Below the pieces are notes generated by a model that saw nothing but the letters and a program-made list of their open reading frames with translations, was not told the DNA's origin and did no database searches. This document shows positions 7,515 to 15,290 of a stretch of 64,000 bases of DNA, in pieces (the first letter of the stretch is position 1; each line of letters begins with the position of its first letter). The translations under genes and the position numbers were made by a program. The stretch spans positions 62,001 to 126,000 of the forward strand of contig JANNSJ010000047.1 of NCBI GenBank assembly GCA_031402435.1. Direction: 5' to 3'. Origin of the DNA: UBA11986 sp031402435. Its GTDB lineage: Bacteria > Bacteroidota > Ignavibacteria > UBA10030 > UBA6906.

Positions 7515-8357
7515 TCACATCGCAATGGGCATATCCGGAACAATGCCTTTGTCTGACTTCACCAGCCTCACTGCAGCAGTCACGGGATCATGTTCAAAGA
7601 AGAGTATCCAACGTTCATCGGCTGCCTGGTTAAGAATTTTGCGTTTCTCTTCCAGCGTCACCAATGGCCTGAGGTCATACGCCATGATCCAAGGGAGGTT
7701 GACGTGCGTTGTCGTCGGCATGAGGTCGGCACAATAGATGAGCGTCGTACTGCCATCGGTAATCACCGGACACTGCAATGCAGTCGTATGTCCATTAACA
7801 ATTCTCACGCTGATTCCCGGGAAGATCTCGTCCTCACCATGAGTAAACTCGAGAACCCCATTCTGTTTCAGCGGCATGTAATCATCCTTGAAGAAGCTTG
7901 CCCTGTCACGCTCGGTGGGATTCATCGCTGCATCCCAGTGTTCACGCTGGACGTAGTACTTCGCTTTCGGGAACGTCGGTCTCAGTTCGCCGTTATCGTT
8001 CACCGTCGACCCACCAGCATGATCGAAATGTAGATGCGTAAGGATGACATCAGTGATGTCGTCAGGAGTAAGATTGTGTTGGTTCAGCGAAGAGACAATA
8101 TTGTGTTGACTTGTATCGAACTTGTAGATGGAAGTCAGCTTTTCGTTGTACTTCGAGCCATTGCCAACATCAACGAGGATTTTCCTTCCGTTGCCGATGA
8201 TGAGTAATGCCCGCGCAGCGAGAGCAATGCGGTTTTTCTCGTCGGGGGGATTGGTCTTCTCCCAGAGCGGTTTGGGCACAACGCCGAACATCGCCCCGCC
8301 ATCAAGGGCGAAGCGGCCGGTTTCAATTGCGTGAAGTTGATAGGGCCCTATATTCAT
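7515..8357 (-). CDS. Metallo-beta-lactamase-fold hydrolase
   Basis: A 280-residue MBL-fold enzyme. The zinc motif THLHFDHAGG is clear, with further ligands in NGHTTALQ and YCADLMPTTTHV, and a C-terminal FFEHDP. The overall form resembles the quorum-quenching lactonase/AttM-like and MBLAC groups, but the substrate cannot be read from sequence. The start is at MNIGPYQLHAIE; the open frame upstream is translated intergenic repeat and is not part of the native protein. The cytoplasmic location is inferred from the absence of a signal peptide. Confidence 0.88.
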   Translation of the reverse strand: MNIGPYQLHAIETGRFALDGGAMFGVVPKPLWEKTNPPDEKNRIALAARALLIIGNGRKILVDVGNGSKYNEKLTSIYKFDTSQHNIVSSLNQHNLTPDDITDVILTHLHFDHAGGSTVNDNGELRPTFPKAKYYVQREHWDAAMNPTERDRASFFKDDYMPLKQNGVLEFTHGEDEIFPGISVRIVNGHTTALQCPVITDGSTTLIYCADLMPTTTHVNLPWIMAYDLRPLVTLEEKRKILNQAADERWILFFEHDPVTAAVRLVKSDKGIVPDMPIAM

Positions 8358-8363
8358 GTTATC

Positions 8364-8392
8364 TTGCCACGAAGGCGCGAAGGCGCGAAGAA
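8364..8392. repeat. Inverted repeat arm left of GxxExxY gene
   Basis: This 29-base arm (starting TTGCCACGAAGGCGCGAAGG) is matched in inverted orientation by 8813-8841, with about 25 of 29 positions identical. The two arms bracket the GxxExxY gene, a pattern suggesting a small mobile unit. Confidence 0.7.
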
Positions 8393-8418
8393 CCACAAAG
8401 AAGAACGAAGGACATTTG

Positions 8419-8805
8419 TCACAGAATGAGTCTCTTGATTCCGTTTTTGATCAGTGTAACATCAAAGTTGATAAGATATCCTAAATGCTTACCCGTGAGC
8501 TTAAGGTGACTTAGTACTTGAGCCATCCAAACCGGATTTATTTCCTCAACTGCTTTTAGTTCACATACCACGAGATCATTCACAAGAACATCAAGCCGTA
8601 AACCTTCCTCAAATGTCATTCCTTGATAGATGATTGGAATATCAAGTTGTCTTTTGATGAAACACCCTCTCTTCACAAGTTCATGACAAAAACATGCCTC
8701 ATACACTTTCTCCAAAAGACCTGGTCCAAGTTCTTTATGGACAGTAAAGGCTGCATCAACAATCTTCGCACCGGTTTCTTCCTCTTCGTCTGACAGTATT
8801 CTCAT
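8419..8805 (-). CDS. GxxExxY protein
   Basis: A 128-residue protein of the GxxExxY family (related to proteins encoded in 23S rRNA intervening sequences). The name-giving motif is seen as GPGLLEKVYE after AAFTVHKEL, followed by VLVNDLVVCELKAVEEINPV, a nuclease-like E-x-K core, and the conserved LGYLINF near the C-terminus. Biochemical function is unestablished. I start it at MRILSDEEEETG. The open frame upstream (encoding RRKDAKKGN) is repeat sequence, although that repeat supplies the GAAGG ribosome-binding site. The flanking inverted repeats suggest it moves as a unit. Confidence 0.85.
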   Translation of the reverse strand: MRILSDEEEETGAKIVDAAFTVHKELGPGLLEKVYEACFCHELVKRGCFIKRQLDIPIIYQGMTFEEGLRLDVLVNDLVVCELKAVEEINPVWMAQVLSHLKLTGKHLGYLINFDVTLIKNGIKRLIL

Positions 8806-8812
8806 GTTGCCC

Positions 8813-8841
8813 TTCTTCGCGTCTTTGCGTCTTTGTGGCAA
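8813..8841. repeat. Inverted repeat arm right of GxxExxY gene
   Basis: Partner of 8364-8392; read on the minus strand it starts TTGCCACAAAGACGCAAAGA. It overlaps the translation-initiation region of the GxxExxY gene. Confidence 0.7.
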
Positions 8842-8927
8842 ACACAACAGGCATTAAACACAAAGGCCGGTTCTGCCGAGAAGCAGGTCACCGACCTTTT
8901 TCCTACTTCCTATGGATCATCAAGGTG

Positions 8928-9272
8928 TTACGCTGTCTTCCTGAAGTGTGATGTTGTCGCTGTCAGTTCGGGGAATTCACGATCCTGGTGGAGAATCTTC
9001 GCCCGATCAAACAGGTCTGCTTCGCTTTCAACATGGTTCGGATCGGCCACACAGCAATCCACCGGACACACCGCCGCGCACTGCTCCTGGTCGAAATGGC
9101 CTACACACTCCGTACATTTTTCCGGAACAATGTAGTAGAAATCATTTGACAGCGCATCATACATCTGTCCATCATATTCGAACTGCACACCACCGGCATA
9201 GATCGCCACGTTCGGACATTCGGGCTCACACGCCCCACAGTTGATGCATTCCTCAGTAATCATTGTTGCCAT
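8928..9272 (-). CDS. YfhL-type 2[4Fe-4S] ferredoxin
   Basis: 114 residues with two cluster motifs: CINCGACEPECP near the N-terminus and CTECVGHFDQEQCAAVCPVD, in which the second set carries the expanded Cys-x2-Cys-x8-Cys-x3-Cys spacing of Allochromatium/YfhL-type ferredoxins. A C-terminal extension of about 40 residues follows. It is a low-potential electron carrier in the cytoplasm with no dedicated partner adjacent. A GGAGGA ribosome-binding site supports the start at 9272. Confidence 0.92.
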   Translation of the reverse strand: MATMITEECINCGACEPECPNVAIYAGGVQFEYDGQMYDALSNDFYYIVPEKCTECVGHFDQEQCAAVCPVDCCVADPNHVESEADLFDRAKILHQDREFPELTATTSHFRKTA

Positions 9273-9317
9273 GCGAATCTTCCTCCGTTATGTAGTACTT
9301 TTCATCTGGTTCAGGTG

Positions 9318-9686
9318 TTACTCGATTTCATTCCACCGGATTTGCGGAATCTTTGACACGTCAAACCGTATTGGCTTACCTTCCCTCAAGCTCTCTGCAT
9401 CATGCAGACAATCACGCAAACAATCAACGAGCAATTGCGTTTCCACACCATGATATGCCGGGAGATACTGCTCAAGCTTTGTCAGGGCTTTACTGAATTG
9501 ACTGCAGGCACCCTTGTAATTTTCGTTTGAGAGATGGTAGAATCCAACTGCAGTTTGAATCAAGCCCTGATAGAAAAGCCTGTGATGGCCTGATGTCTCC
9601 ATCCACAGTTCTTCCCACGTATCATGTGCTTCGAAGAAGAACTGTCCGTTGAATTCCCTGATGCCGCGTTCAAAAAGCCCTTCCAT
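9318..9686 (-). CDS. DUF309 family protein
   Basis: A 122-residue helical protein matching DUF309: the N-terminal GQFFFEAHDTWEELW and the second block YQGLIQTAVGFYHL are the family hallmarks. The function of DUF309 is unknown. The gene lies 45 bp upstream of the ferredoxin on the same strand. Downstream of it on the plus strand (9687-9831) is unremarkable intergenic DNA. Confidence 0.85.
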   Translation of the reverse strand: MEGLFERGIREFNGQFFFEAHDTWEELWMETSGHHRLFYQGLIQTAVGFYHLSNENYKGACSQFSKALTKLEQYLPAYHGVETQLLVDCLRDCLHDAESLREGKPIRFDVSKIPQIRWNEIE

Positions 9687-9831
9687 CTGGCTGTAACCTA
9701 AGAAAAAGGCATGGAAATTGCAAGATAGCGGTCTGAAAAGTTCAGAAAAGTACGACTGGAGGGGACGGGTTAATAACCATAACCGGTAAACAGGAATGTT
9801 TGTCCTACCACTGACAGGATAAAGCTGCGGC

Positions 9832-10232
9832 CTACTTCATCAACACCATCTTCCGAATTTGGGCTCGTTGCCGCTGGCCAGCCGGTAAAAGTACATCCCG
9901 CCAGCAATTTCGTTTGCATGAAATGTTACCGCATAGCTTCCCGGCTTCAGTTCTTCATTTACAAGTGTAGCAATCTCACGGCCAAGCATGTCGTAGACCC
10001 TCAGTGTTACAGGCAACCTCACCCCGTCCCTCTCCTGCGAGGAGAGGGTGAATGTGATTTTCGTTGTTGGATTGAATGGGTTCGGATAATTTTGAGATAG
10101 AACAGCTGAGAGCGGAAGAGGAGAATCTTCTTGAGCAATGCCGGTTGGATTCATAGGCCTCCGATAGACACCCAGATATGTTGATGCATAAAGAAATCCG
10201 TTCTTGCTTGCGGCAAGCGCAGTAATCTTCTC
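9832..10232 (-). pseudogene. Remnant of a T9SS-secreted propeller protein
   Basis: Only the 3' end of a secreted protein gene survives. It begins abruptly at about 10232 with a beta-propeller repeat (ITALAASKNGFLYASTYLGV) and continues, in the same frame, into a sorting domain (LSQNYPNPFNPTTKI ... LRVYDMLGREIATLVNE). An 18-base in-frame palindromic insertion interrupts it. Near the end the frame slips after RLASGN: the expected IRKMVLMK-stop is intact in the neighbouring frame and ends at 9832, while the open frame ends in a nonsense tail at 9840. No start or signal peptide remains. Confidence 0.75.
10028..10048. repeat. Palindrome inserted in sorting-domain remnant
   Basis: CCCTCTCCT, a GCG loop and AGGAGAGGG form a perfect 9-bp hairpin. 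In translation it gives the SSQERDGVR stretch that breaks the normally continuous beta-strand between ITFTL and VTLRVYD, so it is a later insertion. Confidence 0.65.
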
Positions 10233-10234
10233 CG

Positions 10235-10684
10235 GATCTCTTCAACCACAATATCCGGCTCACCATGTTTGTCACGCTCTTCCTCGCCCGGTACGATGAG
10301 AATACCCGTGCCCTCACATATTGCAACGCAGGACACAATCCTCCGCTCGTTCATCGAGCCAATGGCTCCATTGAAGCGTTGCTTCCAACAGGCGCCGCGA
10401 TCGGACTCATCGAGCAGACAGATTTCTCGCAAGGCACAATTATACTGTATCCCGGCGACCGTCTTCTGCTCTATACCGATGGCGTTGTTGAATCGATGGA
10501 CGCAGATGAACAACTGTTTGGCCAGGAGCGTTTGGAAACTCTGTTGCGTGAAACCTCCGGGAGTTCATCACGCAATATGATCGGATCCTTGAAGGAACAA
10601 CTGCAGAGATTTTCCGGAGAAACCGTTCCGGGAGATGACACGACCATCATTGTCGTCAGCGTTATCAGTCACAACCACTCTTAA
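10235..10684 (+). pseudogene. C-terminal fragment of PP2C/SpoIIE phosphatase
   Basis: This is the last 150 codons of an RsbU/SpoIIE-type serine phosphatase: LTMFVTLFLARYDENTRALT, then YCNAGHNPPLVHR, LLYTDGVVES and the metal-binding GDDTTIIVV at the end. Family-like sequence is already in frame before the first ATG at 10265, back to about 10235, where it is met by a stop codon and by the head of the minus-strand remnant. The N-terminal half of the catalytic domain and any sensory domain are missing. It lacks its first metal-binding motif and is almost certainly inactive. Confidence 0.75.
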
Positions 10685-10696
10685 CAACTCACTGCC

Positions 10697-11095
10697 TCAC
10701 GACACTTGTCGTTGCTGCATCCTCCAGAATAGGTACGGCGCAATGAGTGTCCAGAGAAGAACCAAAACCCACACCCTTCCCTCCACAATGTTGTAGTTGG
10801 CGAGCAGTTCGCTCCAGGAATGTCCCGTGACGAAATGGAAGAAGAGGAACTCGAACGCCACCGTCATCGCGAGCCAGATGAAACCGATGGTCCATGCCTG
10901 CTTTGCGGATTTAATCGGCCACACGCGGCTCATCCACCTGATGATAATGCCAAAAAGAATGATCACCGTGACCGTCGAGAGCTGGTGTGCAGTGAGATCT
11001 CCAAGTCGGTCCTTGTAGAGTGCGTCTCTCGCAGCGCCATTGATCATGGCGGCAATCAGGAGAATGAACCACCCGAGTATGTAGCGCCAAATCAC
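10697..11095 (-). CDS. Small four-helix membrane protein
   Basis: 132 residues with four hydrophobic helices (about 4-22, 40-58, 68-90 and 108-124) and little outside the membrane. The conserved-looking NGAARDALYKDRLG follows the first helix and YNIVEGRVWVLVL precedes the last. I do not recognise a named family beyond being a typical small inner-membrane protein. Its start overlaps the stop of the upstream DUF3267 gene by four bases (ATGA), so the two are co-translated and probably act together. Confidence 0.8.
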   Translation of the reverse strand: MIWRYILGWFILLIAAMINGAARDALYKDRLGDLTAHQLSTVTVIILFGIIIRWMSRVWPIKSAKQAWTIGFIWLAMTVAFEFLFFHFVTGHSWSELLANYNIVEGRVWVLVLLWTLIAPYLFWRMQQRQVS

Positions 11096-11658
11096 GCTGA
11101 AGTCTCAGAATTGTGTTTGAGCAATGGTGCATACGGTTCATCCATGACGATTTCCATTTCCGTTCCCTTGTCAAGAACGAGGCAGGGTGAAGGGTATGGC
11201 AGAACACGGGCAATAAACCAGAAGTCTCCGCCTCCACCTGCGACACCGCCGAGAAAAAGAAGCGCGGCAAGGAATCTTCCTTCCACCGAAACAGCGGCGT
11301 AGTACCACACGACACCGGCAAGCCCAAGGAGAAGTGCCGGCGCTACAGCGTACAGGATATACTGAGTCCGTGTGAGATATGAATGGACCTGGCACTCAGC
11401 CACCATAAGGCGAAACCGTATGGCGACATTTCCAGGCCCGATCATTATGCGTGCAACTGCTGCGTGGATGAGTTCATGAATGATGATCAGACCGACTGCA
11501 CCAAAGGTGATCCCCATTATCCACCATTGCGACATCAATATGGGCCGCTGAACATTCCAAACCAATTTGTAGACAACGATGTAAAGAACACCGAAGAGGA
11601 GTAACGCCAGGGAGTTCAGCACAAACACGTTGCCTCGAATGGTTCCGATCAGCTTCAT
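11092..11658 (-). CDS. DUF3267-type membrane metalloprotease-like protein
   Basis: 188 residues with about four to five transmembrane helices. The segment LIIIHELIHAAVARIM carries HELIHA, an HExxH zinc-protease motif inside a membrane helix, and YLTRTQYILYAVAPALLLG resembles the second conserved block of DUF3267 proteins. They look like minimal intramembrane metalloproteases, but activity has not generally been shown. Co-translated with the downstream four-helix protein. The substrate is unknown. Confidence 0.8.
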   Translation of the reverse strand: MKLIGTIRGNVFVLNSLALLLFGVLYIVVYKLVWNVQRPILMSQWWIMGITFGAVGLIIIHELIHAAVARIMIGPGNVAIRFRLMVAECQVHSYLTRTQYILYAVAPALLLGLAGVVWYYAAVSVEGRFLAALLFLGGVAGGGGDFWFIARVLPYPSPCLVLDKGTEMEIVMDEPYAPLLKHNSETSA

Positions 11659-11843
11659 TGTCCAGCGTTTGATGTGAGGTGCAATAGAGGAGGATCGTAT
11701 CGACTAAAGAACGGAAGGCCACCGCGAATCTGGTGGAAGAAGAGAATCCGTCACAGTCCTGTACAAATGTAGAAAGAAGGGCAGAGATTCTCAATCCACA
11801 TCCCGAAACCGGCGAGAGACTAAGAAGATAGTCTGCATATTAT

Positions 11844-11859
11844 AGGACTAAATAGTCCT
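11844..11859. promoter_or_regulatory. Perfect palindrome, possible operator
   Basis: AGGACTA-AA-TAGTCCT is a perfect 7-bp inverted repeat in AT-rich DNA within the 390-bp gap (11659-12051). It resembles operator sites of Rrf2/IscR-type regulators. It lies about 190 bp before the plus-strand secreted protein at 12052 and about 190 bp before the minus-strand DUF3267 gene. Apart from this palindrome I see nothing in the gap. Confidence 0.35.
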
Positions 11860-12051
11860 TGATTCTTCCACCACAATCGTGTGGATTTCCCGCACTTCAA
11901 TCTCTACCTCATCTTCGCGAGATCGAGACAAACCCCCGGCGCATTTCTGAGTTCCGGTTAAGCAACTCGAGTGTTTCTTTCAATGGAAGATTGGCTTAAC
12001 CAATCACTTTTACACAATCCACCACCATTCACTCATTATCCAGAGGTTCGT

Positions 12052-12474
12052 ATGAAAGCTCTTCTCGCTGCATTCGTTCTACTGATGCTCTTCACTGCAT
12101 CGCACACCACCATGGCACAGGATAATGAAAGCCTGATAGTAATCTACAACGTGTCCGCAGGCAAGTACATGGATTTCGTCAAATGGATGGCGGAAGGCGA
12201 AGCAATCGCAAAAGAGGCCGGTGCACCGGCAGCACAGTGGTACGTTCATCATAATGGCGCGGGTTGGGATTACATCAGCATCACGCCCCAGCTCTCTGCC
12301 GCACAACAGGAAGTAGTGGACAAGAAAGACGAAGAAATCCGAAAGAAGAAAGGTCTGCCCATGGGCATGGCGGCAGGTCTCAAGTTCCGTCAGTTCATCA
12401 GCAATCACTCGGATACCTTTGCTGGTGGACCGTTCACGGCCGAACAACTCGTGAAGATGGCCGAAGGCAAGTAA
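12052..12474 (+). CDS. Small secreted protein
   Basis: A 140-residue protein starting at MKALLAAFVLLMLFTASHTT, a clear signal peptide, with an AGAGG ribosome-binding site. The mature part begins QDNESLIVIYNVSAGKYMDF and looks like an alpha/beta protein of ferredoxin-like (dimeric barrel) type, with VIYNVSAGKYMDFVKWMAEG at the start and KFRQFISNHSDTFAGGPFTA late. No enzyme motif is visible. It is monocistronic, with a terminator directly after it. The longer in-frame opening upstream lies before the signal peptide and is ignored. Confidence 0.8.
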   Translation: MKALLAAFVLLMLFTASHTTMAQDNESLIVIYNVSAGKYMDFVKWMAEGEAIAKEAGAPAAQWYVHHNGAGWDYISITPQLSAAQQEVVDKKDEEIRKKKGLPMGMAAGLKFRQFISNHSDTFAGGPFTAEQLVKMAEGK

Positions 12475-12505
12475 CAAACCGGTTTCACTCAGGCTGTAAC
12501 AAACA

Positions 12506-12547
12506 CCCCCTCTTCCGACGCGAGTCGGGGAGGGAGTTTTGGGTTTT
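12506..12547 (+). terminator. Rho-independent terminator
   Basis: A G+C-rich stem (CCCTCTTCCGAC pairing with GTCGGGGAGGG around GCGA, with a small bulge) is followed by TTTTGGGTTTTT. It lies 30 bp after the secreted-protein stop and before the convergent metH gene. Confidence 0.75.
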
Positions 12548-12566
12548 TGTCGAAATGCACCACAAA

Positions 12567-15284
12567 CTAGTCAAGAACGGGACTCAACCATCGCTCCAGC
12601 TCTTCGATCTTCATTGCCTTCCGTCGAGAATAATCCTCCAACTGGTCACGCTGGATTTTTCCAACGCCAAAATACTGGCTCTCTGGATGCCCGAGATACC
12701 AACCACACACAGACGACGCGGGGAACATTGCCAATGATTCCGTCAATGTAATGCCCGTTGTTTCAGTTGCGTTGAGAAGGTCAAACAGCTTGTATTTCTC
12801 CGTATGGTCGGGACACGCGGGATAGCCGGGCGCTGGACGGATGCCCGTGTATTTCTCTTTGATGAGATCTTCTCTGGTGAGATGTTCATCTTTTGCATAC
12901 CCCCAGAAATGCCTGCGCACCTTTTCATGCAGACACTCAGCAAAGGCTTCGGCAAACCTGTCCGTCAACGCCTGCAGCATGATTTTGTTGTAATCATCAT
13001 GTGCCGCTTCAAACGTTTTCACATGGGGTTCAATTCCGTGCAGTGTGACTGCAAATGCGCCGATGAAATCCTTTTTGTTCATTTCTTTGGGAGCAACAAA
13101 ATCCGCCAGCGAAAAGTTGGGTTGATTGGTGGATTTTTGCATTTGCTGTCGCAAGAATTCCAGCCTCACGCTTGAGTCTTGATTCTTGATTTCAACTTCG
13201 TCACCATCGCTCGCCGCTTCCCAGAAGCCGATAACGCCTTTTGCTGCGAGCCACTGTTCGGCAATGATCTTGTCGAGCAACGCGTTCGCATCGTTGTACA
13301 ACTTGGTGGCTTCCACACCTATTTTTGCATCCTTCAGAATATCCGGGAAGTTGCCATGCATTTCCCACGTAATGAAGAACGGCTTCCAGTCGATGTACTG
13401 ACGCAACTCTCCCAGATCGTAGCTGTCGAACGCCTTGGTGCCGAAGAATGTCGGGGTAACGGGCGCATAGTTTGCCCAATCAATTTTTGCTCTGTTCTTT
13501 TTTGCTTCAGCGTACGACACAACATTCTTGGCAGACTTTCTACTGTCGAATCCGTCCTTCAGCTTGACGTACTCGGCCTTTATTCCTTTCAAAAAATCCT
13601 CTTTCTGGTCTTTGCTCAACAATGAACCGGCAACGGTGACGCTTCGTGAAGCATCGAGTACGTGTACCACACCGTTATCGTATTCGGGAGCAATCTTCAC
13701 AGACGTGTGTATACGGGAAGTCGTAGCGCCGCCGATCAACAACGGCTGTGTCATTCCCCTGCGCTTCATCTCTTTGGCTATATGCACCATCTCATCCAAT
13801 GATGGTGTAATCAATCCACTCAAACCGATGATGTCTGCATTTTCCTTGAGGGCAGTCTCCAGTATCTTATCTGTCGGAACCATGACGCCGAGATCAACGA
13901 TGTCGTAACCATTGCAGCCCAGAACAACACCAACGATGTTCTTGCCAATATCGTGCACATCGCCTTTCACTGTTGCCAGAAGGATCTTCGCTGCGCCTGC
14001 TCCTTCCTGGTTCACCGTTCCGGCAGCCATGTGCGCCTGCTTTCGCAATTCCTTCTCCGCTTCAATGTACGGAGTAAGGATCGCAACGCTTTTCTTCATC
14101 ACCCTCGCACTCTTTACCACCTGCGGCAGGAACATCTTGCCGGCGCCGAACAAATCACCAACTACGTTCATCCCATCCATCAACGGACCTTCAATCACTT
14201 CCAATGGTTTGGGATATTTCTGTCGTGCTTCTTCCGTATCTGCATCAATGTATTCGGTGATGCCATTGACGAGTGAGTGTTTGAGACGCTCTTCCACGCT
14301 TGTATTGCGCCACGCTTCATCTTTAATCTCAACTTTGCCTTTTGCTCTTACCCTTTCGGCGTGAACAATGAGCGCTTCGGTTGCCTGGTTGTTGTCGTTG
14401 TTCCGGTTCAGCAAGACATCCTCGCAGAGCTGGCGCAATGTCGGCTCTATTTCATCATACACCACTAATTGCCCCGCATTGACAATACCCATATCCATTC
14501 CGGCTTTGATGGCATGGTACAGGAACACGGAATGCATGGCTTCGCGGACGTGGTCGTTGCCGCGGAAGGAAAATGATACGTTGGAAACACCGCCGCTTAT
14601 TTTGGTCAACGGCATCAATCGCTTTATTTCTGCCGTGGCTTCAATGAAGTCAAGAGCATAGTTATTGTGTTCTTCGATGCCGGTCGCAACGGCAAAGATG
14701 TTGGGATCGAAGATGATATCCTGAGGATTAAAGCCAATCTGCTCGGTGAGAATTTTGTACGCCCTCTGGCAGATTTCCACTTTTCGCTTCTTTGTGTCAG
14801 CCTGCCCCGCTTCATCAAATGCCATGACGACAACGGCTGCGCCAAAACTCTGACAGATAAATGCCTGTTGAATAAACTTCTCCTCACCTTCTTTCATGGA
14901 GATGGAGTTGACGATACATTTCCCCTGCACGCATTTCAATCCCGCTTCAATGATCTCAAATTTGGAGCTGTCGATCATGATGGGGATTTTGGCAATATCG
15001 GGTTCACTTTGCAGGTGATTCAGAAATGTCGTCATGGCCAGCACGCCTTCCAACAAGGCGTCGTCCATGTTGACATCGAGGATTTGTGCGCCGCTTTCCA
15101 CCTGTTGGCGCGCCACGCTCAGAGCCTCTTCGTACTTGTTCTCCCTAATGAGCCGGGCAAATTTCTTGGAACCGCTTACATTGGTTCGTTCACCAATGTT
15201 CACGAAGTTCATCTCGGGACGAACCACCAGGGGCTCGAGCCCCGATAGACGCAAATAAGGCTTTATGGTTGCTGTCGTACTCAT
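12567..15284 (-). CDS. metH: Methionine synthase, folate/B12/activation part
   Basis: 905 residues corresponding to the last three modules of cobalamin-dependent methionine synthase. They are the methyltetrahydrofolate-binding barrel (FVNIGERTNVSGSKKF; VDVNMDD-type strand), the cap plus B12 domain with the cobalt-ligating VKGDVHDIGKNIV and GGATTSRIHTSVKIAP, and the reactivation domain with GIRPAPGYPACPDH that binds SAM. It transfers a methyl group from methyl-folate to cobalamin. The homocysteine module is on a separate gene six bases upstream; both are needed for activity. Two-gene MetH is common in Bacteroidota, so the split is not a sequencing error. Confidence 0.96.
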   Translation of the reverse strand: MSTTATIKPYLRLSGLEPLVVRPEMNFVNIGERTNVSGSKKFARLIRENKYEEALSVARQQVESGAQILDVNMDDALLEGVLAMTTFLNHLQSEPDIAKIPIMIDSSKFEIIEAGLKCVQGKCIVNSISMKEGEEKFIQQAFICQSFGAAVVVMAFDEAGQADTKKRKVEICQRAYKILTEQIGFNPQDIIFDPNIFAVATGIEEHNNYALDFIEATAEIKRLMPLTKISGGVSNVSFSFRGNDHVREAMHSVFLYHAIKAGMDMGIVNAGQLVVYDEIEPTLRQLCEDVLLNRNNDNNQATEALIVHAERVRAKGKVEIKDEAWRNTSVEERLKHSLVNGITEYIDADTEEARQKYPKPLEVIEGPLMDGMNVVGDLFGAGKMFLPQVVKSARVMKKSVAILTPYIEAEKELRKQAHMAAGTVNQEGAGAAKILLATVKGDVHDIGKNIVGVVLGCNGYDIVDLGVMVPTDKILETALKENADIIGLSGLITPSLDEMVHIAKEMKRRGMTQPLLIGGATTSRIHTSVKIAPEYDNGVVHVLDASRSVTVAGSLLSKDQKEDFLKGIKAEYVKLKDGFDSRKSAKNVVSYAEAKKNRAKIDWANYAPVTPTFFGTKAFDSYDLGELRQYIDWKPFFITWEMHGNFPDILKDAKIGVEATKLYNDANALLDKIIAEQWLAAKGVIGFWEAASDGDEVEIKNQDSSVRLEFLRQQMQKSTNQPNFSLADFVAPKEMNKKDFIGAFAVTLHGIEPHVKTFEAAHDDYNKIMLQALTDRFAEAFAECLHEKVRRHFWGYAKDEHLTREDLIKEKYTGIRPAPGYPACPDHTEKYKLFDLLNATETTGITLTESLAMFPASSVCGWYLGHPESQYFGVGKIQRDQLEDYSRRKAMKIEELERWLSPVLD

Positions 15285-15290
15285 GCTGTA

